IMG/VR virus record: IMGVR_UViG_3300037054_000175
Span: 1-21,263 of that record
Length of the DNA: 21,263 nt
Source of the DNA: a virus
Strand: one strand, 5' to 3'
Shown here one piece after another: positions 6,710 through 13,676 of this stretch. Position 1 is the first letter of the stretch, and each line of letters opens with the position of its first letter. The translations under genes were made by a program, and so were the position numbers. The notes beneath the pieces are model-generated. The model was not told the DNA's origin. It did no database searches and saw only the letters and a program-made list of their open reading frames with translations.

Positions 6710-6893
6710 GTACCCTTACAAACAGATCGAGGTGGAAGACCTCAATTGCACCGGCACCGCGACGTTCACGCGCCAGGATCGCGAGACGGAACTTGTCACG
6801 ATCGAGATCGGTGCCCCCGTGTTCCATATCGACCCGCTGACGCTGCATGTGATCGGCCAAATCATGGCGGATGATCGGATTCAACTGCACTAA
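6702..6893 (+). CDS. Small hypothetical protein
   Basis: 63 residues, acidic, beta-rich (LNCTGTATFTRQDRETELVT, IEIGAPVFHID). It overlaps the end of the AP2-like gene by 8 nt and ends 5 nt before the next start, so it sits tightly in the operon. No motif or family is recognised. Confidence 0.6.
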   Translation: MPEYPYKQIEVEDLNCTGTATFTRQDRETELVTIEIGAPVFHIDPLTLHVIGQIMADDRIQLH

Positions 6894-6897
6894 AGCT

Positions 6898-7407
6898 ATG
6901 GCCGCCCCGCTGACTAAAGGTCAAAAGGCTTACCTGGCGCAGCTCGCCAGGCGGGCATTCAACATGGCTCTCGCCAAGGCGCGCGGCAGCGGGAATACGT
7001 TCGACGGTTCGGACGATCCTTCGGATACACTCTTGCGCGATGAGGGGGCGTGGCGTCACGCGCAGGTGGCTCTCTCGTGTGGAAAGTTGGGGCTCCGTTG
7101 TTGCAGCCAGGACGATTACCGAATCATTGAAGGCCACTTCCTTGAACTGCTCGGCCAGCATGGAGCGGCTTTCAACGCCCAGATGCATGCGTCCACGGAA
7201 AAGAAGCGCGTGGCTCAATTTAAGGTGATGGAGGCGTGCAAACGATTCGGCTTGAGCATCGGCTACGCGGCTCACATCGCGAAAAATCAAAATAACGGCT
7301 CGGCCCTGGAGGATCTCAGCGAACGCGCGCTCTGGAATCTGGTTTACACGATCAACAACCGGGGCCGCAAAAAAACCCAAGCTCTGGCCCGCGAGATGAC
7401 CCCATGA
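6898..7407 (+). CDS. Hypothetical early phage protein
   Basis: 169 residues from ATG 6898; the frame is open to 6871 but that would overlap the preceding gene and add an unlikely N-terminus. The start TKGQKAYLAQLARRAF and the later WRHAQVALSCGKLGLRCCSQ/DDYRIIEGHFLELLG look like a conserved core, with paired cysteines at ~63-64 of that segment, followed by a helical, basic C-terminus (GRKKTQALARE). It occupies the place where Mu-like phages often encode the GemA/gp16-type protein, but the sequence does not show that family's motifs clearly, so function is left open. Confidence 0.65.
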   Translation: MAAPLTKGQKAYLAQLARRAFNMALAKARGSGNTFDGSDDPSDTLLRDEGAWRHAQVALSCGKLGLRCCSQDDYRIIEGHFLELLGQHGAAFNAQMHASTEKKRVAQFKVMEACKRFGLSIGYAAHIAKNQNNGSALEDLSERALWNLVYTINNRGRKKTQALAREMTP

Positions 7408-7601
7408 AATCCTCCGCGACCATGTTCATCGTCCGGGTGCACCGTTACGCCGTCCATTTCCACACCAATCTTTGCGGGAAGGTCTATTCCGTCGTGCGCG
7501 ATGGAGAGGCTACCCGGTTTTACAGCCAGGTGGACGCCGCGCGGGCCGCCCGGGACTGCAATCTCAATCCGGCGGAGTACACGATTGAAAATGCACTATG
7601 A
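7404..7601 (+). CDS. Small hypothetical protein
   Basis: 65 residues; ATGA overlap with the gene before and ATGA overlap with the gene after. The sequence alternates beta strands (MFIVRVHRYAVHFHTN, KVYSVVRDGEATRFYS) with a helix (DAARAARDCN), a compact alpha/beta layout. No family recognised. Confidence 0.6.
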   Translation: MKSSATMFIVRVHRYAVHFHTNLCGKVYSVVRDGEATRFYSQVDAARAARDCNLNPAEYTIENAL

Positions 7602-8020
7602 CTATCGAATTAAAAATTGAGGAGATGGAACAGCGGGTGAGAAATCTGGAAACCATGTTTGGAGTGGGTCCGAAATTGCAGCTAGGCACGCACCGCCTGC
7701 AGGTCAAGGCCATCCAGATCAAGATCTGCCGAGGCTTTGACATCACGATGCATGATCTTCTTGGGACATGCCGGGAGCAGCGTTTTGTTCACCCGCGCTT
7801 TTTGGCCATTTGGCTGGCGCGCAAGATCACCCAGGCCCCATGCAGCCACCTTGGTCTCCTGTTTCATCGCGACCATGGCGCCATTAGCCACGCCTGCCGG
7901 ACCGTGGAAGCGCTCATTGCCACCGAACCTAATTACGCCGCTGAGGTCCGGCGATGGCTTGATGCGCTCAACCCAAAACAAGAAAGCACGAAAAGGACAA
8001 TCCATGAACTCGCTCATTGA
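7598..8020 (+). CDS. Stand-alone DnaA domain IV-like DNA-binding protein
   Basis: 140 residues. Residues 5-22 form a short amphipathic coiled coil (LKIEEMEQRVRNLETMF) that could mediate dimerisation. Residues ~35-110 align by eye with the C-terminal duplex-binding domain of DnaA: IQIKICRGFDITMHDLLG, then HPRFLAIWLARKIT, then LGLLFHRDHGAISHACRTVE, matching the DnaA pattern 'R...aRP R..A..L.re.T..s...IG..F.gRDH.tV.HA..kI'. The AAA+ domain and domain I are absent. In DnaA this domain binds 9-bp DnaA boxes; here it may bind such sites in host or phage DNA and affect replication or transcription. No obvious DnaA box was spotted in this window by reading. Coupled by ATGA to the gene before and overlapped by the next gene. 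Confidence 0.75.
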   Translation: MTIELKIEEMEQRVRNLETMFGVGPKLQLGTHRLQVKAIQIKICRGFDITMHDLLGTCREQRFVHPRFLAIWLARKITQAPCSHLGLLFHRDHGAISHACRTVEALIATEPNYAAEVRRWLDALNPKQESTKRTIHELAH

Positions 8021-8234
8021 ATTGAAGGATGAGTACAACCTCGAATTGCGCAGGCACCGACAAAAGAAAATCCTCGCCAAAATCGGAATCCTTACGGCTA
8101 CGGCCGTTTCCTCTTACATCATCGGCGCAAGCCTCGCTGATCTTGGAGTGCGCAGTTTTTCCATCGCAGCCGCCGCGTTTGGCTGCGGTGCCTGGGGAGT
8201 CTGGGGCTGGTTTTTCCTCTTCAAACGGCATTGA
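8004..8234 (+). CDS. Small two-helix membrane protein
   Basis: 76 residues, ATG at 8004 preceded by AAGGA, overlapping the end of the DnaA-like gene by 17 nt. The N-terminal ~25 residues are charged and helical (LIELKDEYNLELRRHRQKK); two hydrophobic stretches follow, ~28-44 (IGILTATAVSSYIIGAS) and ~52-73 (FSIAAAAFGCGAWGVWGWFF), ending in a basic KRH. The hairpin topology is holin-like, but the gene lies in the early region far from the lysis block, so another membrane function is as likely. Confidence 0.6.
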   Translation: MNSLIELKDEYNLELRRHRQKKILAKIGILTATAVSSYIIGASLADLGVRSFSIAAAAFGCGAWGVWGWFFLFKRH

Positions 8235-8270
8235 GCATTTAACAACGTAGAAGCGAAAGGACACTAAAGA

Positions 8271-8798
8271 ATGAAGCTACTTTCAATCACATCAGTCGAG
8301 GCCCTCGACGCGGCCGTGGCCTCCGTCGTGTGGCTCAAGGTTCAACACACCGAAGCAACCGCAACCAAGGACAGCGAGGTGGTCGCCCTGGAGAAAAAGC
8401 ATCAGATGCGCATCCAGGGACTGGTCGATGGGATCCACGATCTTGAGGCCGTAATTCTGGATTTCTGCCAGGCGCACCGCGATGAACTGTTCATCGACAA
8501 GAAGTCCCGGGAGACAACACTGGCCGTCATCGGTTTTGAACTGACGCCCTACCGCGTCGAGAAGGCCAAGAAACTCAAGTGGAGTGACGTGGTCAGCAGA
8601 CTGCTCAAGCTGTCCTGGGGCAAAGCTTACGTGCGCCAGCCTGAGCCGCAGCCAGACAAGGACGCGCTCCTGAATGACCGGGAGGCGTTTAAGGAGATGC
8701 AGTTGATCGCCGCCGGCATCAAGTTCGACCGCGATGAACAATTCTTCATCCGGCCAAAGCCGGAGACGGCGGCCGATTCAGTGAAGGAGGCGGCGTGA
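8271..8798 (+). CDS. gam: Gam-like host-nuclease inhibitor
   Basis: 175 residues, the usual length for Mu Gam (174). Gam binds the ends of double-stranded DNA as a Ku-like dimer and protects them from exonucleases such as RecBCD. Residues ~28-62 form the expected long charged helix (KDSEVVALEKKHQMRIQGL), followed by LFIDKKSRETTLAVIGFELT, the beta-hairpin region typical of the family ('K...T..G.v.fR'), and a C-terminal segment with IAAGIKFDRDEQFFI. It follows the transposition block as in Mu. Start at 8271 is supported by AAGGA ten bases upstream. Confidence 0.88.
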   Translation: MKLLSITSVEALDAAVASVVWLKVQHTEATATKDSEVVALEKKHQMRIQGLVDGIHDLEAVILDFCQAHRDELFIDKKSRETTLAVIGFELTPYRVEKAKKLKWSDVVSRLLKLSWGKAYVRQPEPQPDKDALLNDREAFKEMQLIAAGIKFDRDEQFFIRPKPETAADSVKEAA

Positions 8799-8811
8799 CA
8801 GAAAGGCGAGA

Positions 8812-9243
8812 ATGAGTGACGACACGCGCCAACGGATTATTGCCCTGCACGCTATCTATATCCAATTGACGGGCTTGACGCTGCCGCTGGACATGCACCG
8901 GGAATCAGTCTGGTACGAATGGCAACGGCGCGGGCATGGCGAACGGGAGCTGCGCGACGTGGTCGCGCACATCCGGCAGGGCATTGCCTCCCAGCGCCGC
9001 AATCCAGGCGCCCTCAAGTTTTCCAACCTGATAGGGCAGCCTGATTATTTCGAGGAGGACCTGGCCGAAGCTCGCGCCATGGCGCGCGCTCGAAGCGCCA
9101 GGCACCAGGGCGCCAAGGCCGTGGCGCTCCGTTCCACCGGCCGCGAGATCTGTGTCCAAAAGACCGAGGCGAGGACCGCTGCCGAGATCATCGCCGCCGA
9201 GAAGGCGTTCGAGAACTTCCGGGCCTTGAAAGGCAAGCTGTGA
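8812..9243 (+). CDS. Hypothetical phage protein
   Basis: 143 residues. The sequence is helical: a first part with AIYIQLTGLTLPLDMHRESV and WYEWQRRGHGERELRDVVAH, then NPGALKFSNLIGQPDYFEED, then an Ala/Arg-rich helix. This arrangement (L-T-G ... R...W ... G-A-L-K-F-x-N-L-I-G ... F-E-E-D-L) resembles a family of uncharacterised phage early proteins; no catalytic motif is visible. An AAAGG ribosome site precedes the ATG, and the stop overlaps the next GTG start. Confidence 0.65.
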   Translation: MSDDTRQRIIALHAIYIQLTGLTLPLDMHRESVWYEWQRRGHGERELRDVVAHIRQGIASQRRNPGALKFSNLIGQPDYFEEDLAEARAMARARSARHQGAKAVALRSTGREICVQKTEARTAAEIIAAEKAFENFRALKGKL

Positions 9244-9539
9244 ACCCCGTCGATTTCCGGGATGCAACATTTCACGGCCTGCGCGGGTCGCTTGAAGGGA
9301 TGCGGTTGGCGGCATATGACGCATGGGTCAAATTCGGCCCGGGAACCACGCGCCAGATCGCTGAGCAGTGCGGGATTGACCTGCTGACGTTCCGGCCGCG
9401 CACGACAGACCTTTGTCAAGTGGGCCTGGTGAAAGTAGCCGGGGCAAAGGACGGTGAGGGAATCTACGAGGCCGCGCCGCAGAGCGATTGGGAACGATGG
9501 CGCGAGGATAAAGTCAACGCTCAAATGCAATTGATCTAG
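9240..9539 (+). CDS. Winged-helix DNA-binding protein
   Basis: 99 residues with a GTG start in a GTGA overlap. The segment GPGTTRQIAEQCGIDLLTFR/PRTTDLCQVGLVKVAG has the layout of a winged helix: helix 2 (TRQIAEQCG), recognition helix (LTFRPRTTDLCQVG) and wing. The C-terminus (SDWERWREDKV) is charged. Likely a transcription regulator of phage or host genes; the target is unknown. Confidence 0.65.
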   Translation: MNPVDFRDATFHGLRGSLEGMRLAAYDAWVKFGPGTTRQIAEQCGIDLLTFRPRTTDLCQVGLVKVAGAKDGEGIYEAAPQSDWERWREDKVNAQMQLI

Positions 9540-9555
9540 TCACAAACCAAACGCC

Positions 9556-9954
9556 ATGGCTGAAACAATTAAAATATCAGGGATGAAGTCGAGCCTGGGC
9601 GCCCTCAGGCGCATGGCGCGAGCAGCGAAGGTTGCGGCGCCGGCGCCGGTCAGTCCGTTCATTCACCGTCCTGGCGCGCGGCCCCCATTGATTACGACTC
9701 CATGGACCAGGATTCCGCAGCCGGATGGCAGCTTCGTGATGCGTCCAGGCAAACCCGTGATTCAAGATGAGGAAATCGGAACGGCCCACGCCGCAAGGAT
9801 TCTCGGGCTGAGCCAGCGCCGCATAGAATCCATGTGCGATGAAGGCGTGTTAGCGCAGGGCGAGGACTGGTGGCGGATGCCAGGCTCCAGCCGGCCCGGG
9901 AAGTACCGGATCAAGCTCGCGTCGGTGATGAGACTGCGTATGGGGGAAGGCTGA
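9556..9954 (+). CDS. HTH (excisionase/MerR-type) protein
   Basis: 132 residues. A Pro/Ala-rich basic N-terminal region of ~70 residues leads into GTAHAARILGLSQRRIESMC, EGVLAQGEDWWRMPG and KYRIKLASVMRLR, the helix-turn-helix plus wing layout of the HTH_17/excisionase-like MerR group. With no integrase gene present, a directionality factor is unlikely; a transcription regulator, perhaps of late genes, fits better because no Mor/C-type activator was found. The role is inference. Confidence 0.65.
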   Translation: MAETIKISGMKSSLGALRRMARAAKVAAPAPVSPFIHRPGARPPLITTPWTRIPQPDGSFVMRPGKPVIQDEEIGTAHAARILGLSQRRIESMCDEGVLAQGEDWWRMPGSSRPGKYRIKLASVMRLRMGEG

Positions 9955-9983
9955 TGACGATCTAAGCCAGGAAGATCAATTCT

Positions 9984-10970
9984 ATGGGAGAGCGCACTAA
10001 TATCGTCTGGACGGATTCAACACACAACTTCTGGCGCGGTTGCACCAAGGTCAGCCCTGGCTGTGTCAACTGCTACGCCGAAACTCTTGTGACGACTCGG
10101 TTGGGAGGCGAGTGGGGCAAGGGCAAACCACGCGTTCGGTCTAAGAGCTTCGATGAGCCGCTCCGGTGGAACAAGAAGCCGAATGTCTGCGGCTGCTGTA
10201 ACGAAGCGTTCAGCACCGAGGCTGGGTTCACCCACCGGCACGGCTCCATCATTCCTGCGTTCCACACCCGCCGCGTCTTCTCCCTCTCCCTCGGAGACTG
10301 GCTGGACGATGAAGTGCCGATCGAGTGGCTGGCCGATATGCTGGACGTGATCCGGCGATGCCCGAACCTGATCTTCCAGTTGCTCACCAAGAGGCCGGAG
10401 AATTTCACTGAACGCCTGACGGCCGTCATGAAGCACATCGAGAACTCTTCCGAGAATCACACATCACGTGGAGCCTCCTTGCATTTGTGGGCGCTTGATT
10501 GGGTTGTTGGCCAAAAGGTTCCATCGCACATCTGGATTGGTGCCAGCGTCGAGAATCAGCCCGAGGCTGACCGGCGCATTCCTGAACTACTCAAGATTCC
10601 CGCTGCGGTGCGGTTCCTGAGCTTCGAACCGTTGCTGGAGGACATTGATTTCAGCCGCTTCACCCCCTGGTTGCCAGCGCATCCTCAATACAACGCCAGC
10701 GAATGCGTTCAATGGGTCATCGTCGGCGGCGAGAGCGGACCGCACGCCCGGCCCTGCAATGCCGATTGGATCCGCAGCGTCGTCAGCCAGTGCAAAGACG
10801 CGAGCGTGCCGTGCTTCGTAAAGCAGCTTGGAGCCAAAATCACTGTGCCACACCCGCAATTTGGAGAGTGGGATAATTGGCACGTGAAAGTGAAAGACAG
10901 AAAAGGCGCTGACCCGTCCGAGTGGCCGCAGGATCTGCAGGTGAGACAATTCCCGGAGGGGGCACAATGA
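9984..10970 (+). CDS. DUF5131 / phage Gp37-Gp68 family protein
   Basis: 328 residues. The start TNIVWTDSTHNFWRGCTKVS followed by PGCVNCYAE, then SKSFDEPLRWNKK, FSLSLGDWLDDEVP, FQLLTKRPENF, IWIGASVENQ, RFLSFEPLLEDI, WVIVGGESGPHARP and CFVKQLGA are the hallmark segments of this family, which is widespread in phages and islands and has no settled function. The three cysteines near residues 20-30 (C-x6-C-x2-C) recall a metal or Fe-S cluster site. Residues ~68-90 hold an insertion (CGCCNEAFSTEAGFTHRHG) that carries three more cysteines and two histidines. An enzyme acting on nucleic acid or nucleotides is an inference only. Confidence 0.88.
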   Translation: MGERTNIVWTDSTHNFWRGCTKVSPGCVNCYAETLVTTRLGGEWGKGKPRVRSKSFDEPLRWNKKPNVCGCCNEAFSTEAGFTHRHGSIIPAFHTRRVFSLSLGDWLDDEVPIEWLADMLDVIRRCPNLIFQLLTKRPENFTERLTAVMKHIENSSENHTSRGASLHLWALDWVVGQKVPSHIWIGASVENQPEADRRIPELLKIPAAVRFLSFEPLLEDIDFSRFTPWLPAHPQYNASECVQWVIVGGESGPHARPCNADWIRSVVSQCKDASVPCFVKQLGAKITVPHPQFGEWDNWHVKVKDRKGADPSEWPQDLQVRQFPEGAQ

Positions 10971-11491
10971 ACATCCGAAGAATTGAAAAGCTCTGGCTGC
11001 AATTCCAGCTCAGTCACAACGTACCCGGCGATGAATGGGCATCTGATACGTACTGGGGAATGTATAGTGCCGAACACTGCGCGTCGCATGGCTGTGCTCG
11101 ATTGGCAGCGCAATTCTTCCGGTGGGCGTTAGGAAGATATCAATCCGAAGACAGGGAGGCCTACGTGCAGGCCAAAGCGGTGGAGGTTCGAATCCTAGAG
11201 GCGGCGTTCTACCTGTGGAGATGCAACTGTATGGACCCTTTATTCTTTGATCCCGGCAGCGTGACTAGGGGATCCGCGAGCTACATATCGCCAGTCCCGA
11301 TGATGCTTGTTAAAGCGCTCTACTTTCCCGCCCTCTCCGATGAAGAATACAAACTTGCTTGGGATGCGCTTGAGAGAGGCATATCAGCGAGAAAGGCGCT
11401 GTGGCCACAACGCCGTCGAACCAAAACCAAATACATCGCGCTGATGGCCGCAGCGCAAACCATCACGCAACATGCAAATAAAAAAAACTGA
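10967..11491 (+). CDS. Hypothetical protein
   Basis: 174 residues from ATG 10967 (GGAGGGGG upstream, ATGA overlap with the DUF5131 gene). Mostly helical and Trp/Tyr-rich (WASDTYWGMYSAEHCASHGC, AAQFFRWALGRYQSEDRE), with a basic C-terminus (WPQRRRTKTKY). No family recognised. The tight overlap suggests joint expression, and possibly joint action, with the DUF5131 protein. AT-richer and codon use slightly less GC-biased than its neighbours, which may point to separate acquisition. Confidence 0.6.
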   Translation: MNIRRIEKLWLQFQLSHNVPGDEWASDTYWGMYSAEHCASHGCARLAAQFFRWALGRYQSEDREAYVQAKAVEVRILEAAFYLWRCNCMDPLFFDPGSVTRGSASYISPVPMMLVKALYFPALSDEEYKLAWDALERGISARKALWPQRRRTKTKYIALMAAAQTITQHANKKN

Positions 11492-11693
11492 CCAACGGCT
11501 TAACGACTTTTGTGAACTGCTGGTAGAACTAGACTCGGCGTTCCAAACGTTCCACAGCCAGACGGCCACGTTGGCCGACAGGGCCACGCCCGAAAATGAG
11601 GCGGTAGATGTCGGGGCAGATCGCGAGGTCCAAAAAAGGGTGATTCTTGGCATCGCATACCGCATCAACAAAGCCTCACGCGGCGAGGTATAG
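11472..11693 (+). CDS. Small helical hypothetical protein
   Basis: 73 residues, overlapping the end of the previous gene by 20 nt. Predicted mainly helical (RLNDFCELLVELDSAFQTFH; DREVQKRVILGIAYRINKAS). No motif recognised. Downstream the next gene starts after a 20-nt gap. Confidence 0.5.
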   Translation: MQIKKTDQRLNDFCELLVELDSAFQTFHSQTATLADRATPENEAVDVGADREVQKRVILGIAYRINKASRGEV

Positions 11694-11713
11694 CCAGAAG
11701 TCATGAAAAGAGT

Positions 11714-12094
11714 ATGAGAAACATCAGCTTTTCAATTACGACGGATCAAGTGAAGGCCCGGACAAAAACCACAACACGCCGGTTGGGTTGGAAGAACCTC
11801 GCTGTGGGCGAGCTGCTTCAGGGGTGCCGGAAATGCATGGGGCTCAAACCGGGTGAGCGGATCGAAAAGCTGGCAGTGATCAGGGTTAAGTATGTGCGCC
11901 GGGAACCCCTCAATGCGCTGATCGGTGGCGCTTACACGGATCGCATGGCCAAGCGGGAAGTGATCGCGGAGGGATTCCCGGAGCTTTCAGCCCGGCAGTT
12001 CGTTGAGATGTTTTGCCAGCACATGGACTGCGATCCAGATGCCGAAGTCACCCGCATTGAGTTTGAGTACGCGACCCGCTCATGGAGCCCATGA
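11714..12094 (+). CDS. ASCH-domain phage protein
   Basis: 126 residues. The N-terminus ISFSITTDQVKARTKTTTRR, then LGWKNLAVGELLQGCRKCMG, IRVKYVRREPLNAL and the C-terminal AEGFPELSARQFVEMFCQHM / VTRIEFEYA are characteristic of ASCH-superfamily phage proteins (PUA-like beta barrel): the early K-x-x-T-R-R, the 'GE.l.' turn and 'EGFp.ls..eF...f'. ASCH proteins bind RNA or modified bases, and some are hydrolases; the substrate here is unknown. It is the last gene before a candidate terminator, so it closes the early/middle transcription unit. Confidence 0.8.
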   Translation: MRNISFSITTDQVKARTKTTTRRLGWKNLAVGELLQGCRKCMGLKPGERIEKLAVIRVKYVRREPLNALIGGAYTDRMAKREVIAEGFPELSARQFVEMFCQHMDCDPDAEVTRIEFEYATRSWSP

Positions 12095-12124
12095 ATTAGT
12101 TTTCTTCGCCCTTCCCGCAATCCG

Positions 12125-12163
12125 CGCCGGATACGCTTACACGTTTCCGGCGTGTGTGTTTTT
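12125..12163 (+). terminator. Candidate intrinsic terminator
   Basis: CGCCGGA (12125-12131) pairs with TCCGGCG (12146-12152); inside, ACG (12133-12135) pairs with CGT (12142-12144) across one T-T mismatch. A run of five T follows at 12159-12163 after TGTGTG, so the T-tract starts late and termination may be partial. It separates the early/accessory unit from the lysis block. Confidence 0.5.
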
Positions 12164-12175
12164 GTGAAGGCTGCA

Positions 12176-12445
12176 ATGACGTTCAGGCAACAGTTGGACC
12201 GCTGGCTCCTTGGTATTCCACGGGCGGTGATTGAGGGCGGCGCAACGGCTGTGACAGCCGCGCTCTCCATCGCAACGGCAAACTCGATAGGGCTGCCAAT
12301 GAACCAACTCAGCCTGAACCAACTCGGCGCTGTCTGGCTTGGAGGGGCGGCATGGTCCCTCAATAAATATCTCACGGCCAATCCGCTCCCGACGCCGCAG
12401 CCACCTGATACCACATCCACAACATCCACAGAGGTTAAAACATGA
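12176..12445 (+). CDS. Holin-like small membrane protein
   Basis: 89 residues from ATG 12176. Two hydrophobic, Ala/Gly-rich segments (about residues 14-33, AVIEGGATAVTAALSIATAN, and 45-60, GAVWLGGAAWSLNKYL region) are followed by a Pro/Thr/Ser-rich polar tail (TPQPPDTTSTTSTEVKT). Size, hairpin topology and position at the head of the lysis block suggest a holin, but no holin family signature was recognised. It begins just after the candidate terminator and overlaps the next gene by ATGA. Confidence 0.5.
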   Translation: MTFRQQLDRWLLGIPRAVIEGGATAVTAALSIATANSIGLPMNQLSLNQLGAVWLGGAAWSLNKYLTANPLPTPQPPDTTSTTSTEVKT

Positions 12446-13047
12446 ACACTCGAAAATTCCGATCCTTTTTCACCAGCGCCCTGCTGGCTCTCGCGCTGCT
12501 GGCTCTCGGCGTCGCGCTGCCGGCCATGGCGCAAACGACCACCAACCCGCCAGCAATGGTTGCTCCAACTCCGACCGGCCTCCTGACGTCGCTCAGCAGC
12601 TATGTGTCGAGCCGCAACACCAACTTCACCTATCAGTCCGCATTGATCTGGACTGGCCCAGTATGGGAGAACCAGATCAATTTCGGGAATGAGCTGGGCG
12701 CCAGCTACGATTTCTACCAGAGCAACCTGACCAACGGCATATTCGCGTCGGTTGAAAGCCGGACGCGGACCGCTGGGATTGCCGGGACATTCGTGAGTGA
12801 AGGAGTCGGCCTGGAAGGTGGCTGGCTGAGTTACGATGTCAAAATCGGCGTCTTCCTCGATGGCGTTTACAAGGTGCCGGAGAAAAGTGGCGCGGCTGAG
12901 TTTGGCTTGTTCGGGTTCAAGCTGATGACGCCCAAAACCGGCGTTGGACTGTTCGCCTCATGGCAGACTGGCCAGCATTACCCCATAATCGGTGGCCAGT
13001 TCAATCTGAGCTTCGGGTCCGGCAACGGCTTCCTCGGCCTGCTCTAA
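12442..13047 (+). CDS. Sec-exported beta-rich (outer-membrane-like) protein
   Basis: 201 residues. The N-terminus is a classical Sec signal: basic MNTRKFR, a long Leu/Ala core (ALLALALLALGVALPA) and an AMA|Q type I cleavage site near residue 30. The mature part has many short alternating strands (FTYQSALIWTG, NQINFGNELGASYDF, LSYDVKIGVFLDGVY, GVGLFASWQ, IIGGQFNLSFG), which suggests a small outer-membrane barrel or a beta-sandwich. The last residue is Leu, not the Phe/Trp that most BAM substrates carry, so barrel insertion is not certain. It lies between the holin-like and amidase genes, so it could aid lysis, alter the cell surface or block superinfection. No family is recognised. Confidence 0.7.
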   Translation: MNTRKFRSFFTSALLALALLALGVALPAMAQTTTNPPAMVAPTPTGLLTSLSSYVSSRNTNFTYQSALIWTGPVWENQINFGNELGASYDFYQSNLTNGIFASVESRTRTAGIAGTFVSEGVGLEGGWLSYDVKIGVFLDGVYKVPEKSGAAEFGLFGFKLMTPKTGVGLFASWQTGQHYPIIGGQFNLSFGSGNGFLGLL

Positions 13048-13098
13048 GTCGTCAATCCATTCCAAAACCAAGCCGCAACCAAATCGGGAGCAAAATCC

Positions 13099-13212
13099 AT
13101 GGTGCACAGCGATAACCGAGTGATTGAGTGCAGGCCGCCGTACCCACCGTCGCGGATGGCTCAGTCTGTCGGCTCGGCCGCTGTGCGCCATGGCCGTGTC
13201 AGATGCGCATAG
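13099..13212 (+). CDS. Possible 37-residue leader peptide
   Basis: ATG at 13099 with GGGAG nine bases upstream, stop TAG at 13210-13212; the translation ends with RHGRVRCA. It overlaps the amidase start (13203), which has no ribosome site of its own, so translation of this short frame could feed the amidase by coupling. Without it, 13048-13202 is a 155-nt non-coding gap. Coding status is uncertain. Confidence 0.3.
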   Translation: MVHSDNRVIECRPPYPPSRMAQSVGSAAVRHGRVRCA

Positions 13213-13676
13213 CCCTTTACGAGGGGATCGGCCGCGTCAGCCGGGCCATCCGCTGGATTACCAGCAGCCGGTTCTCGCACGCGGCGTTCCTGCTCGACGA
13301 TGATTCCGTGATCGAGGCGTGGGTGCCATGCGTGCGGCATGTGAGCAGCCTCTCGGCCCAGCACACCCCGGGAACGACGGTCCGGATCATGGAATTTGCC
13401 GAGCCGCTCAGCGCCGATGAGAACAGGGCTCTGCAATATCTGGCCTTTGGGGATCTCGGAATCCCCTACGACTTTTTCGGTTGCGTGCATTTTCTGACGC
13501 GGCAGAAACAGGACAAATGGGACACCGGGAAAATCTTTTGCAGCCGGCAGGTCTATTCCCGCACCGAGAAGATTGGCCGGCCGCTGCTCGCGCGCACCCT
13601 GGATTATCAGGTGTCCCCTGGACTGATCTGGCGTTCACAGCGGCTGATTAACACACACTCCATCACAACAGTATGA
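13203..13676 (+). CDS. YiiX/permuted NlpC-P60-type cysteine amidase, putative endolysin
   Basis: 157 residues from ATG 13203. SRFSHAAFLLDDDSVIEAW contains the conserved His (H26) of the 'SH.g....' motif and E38; IFCSRQVYSR contains the catalytic Cys (C113) of the 'yCSelVy' motif. The His-before-Cys order marks the circularly permuted papain-like (YiiX, PF05708-like) branch of NlpC/P60 enzymes, which hydrolyse amide or peptide bonds in peptidoglycan or lipids. No signal peptide or SAR helix is visible, so a holin would be needed for release. Position in the lysis block supports an endolysin role. The stop overlaps the next start (ATGA). Confidence 0.72.
   Translation: MRIALYEGIGRVSRAIRWITSSRFSHAAFLLDDDSVIEAWVPCVRHVSSLSAQHTPGTTVRIMEFAEPLSADENRALQYLAFGDLGIPYDFFGCVHFLTRQKQDKWDTGKIFCSRQVYSRTEKIGRPLLARTLDYQVSPGLIWRSQRLINTHSITTV

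Noticed and set aside
6898-7407. Assignment of the 169-residue protein as GemA/gp16.
   Set aside because: Position fits, but the gp16 domain pattern could not be recognised in the sequence, so it is left as hypothetical.
9556-9954. Assignment as excisionase or as Mor/C late activator.
   Set aside because: There is no integrase to partner with an excisionase, and the Mor/C motifs are not visible; only an HTH is supported.
12495-12520. Short repeat of CTGCTGGCTCTCG in the exported protein gene.
   Set aside because: It encodes the Leu/Ala-rich core of the signal peptide and needs no other explanation.
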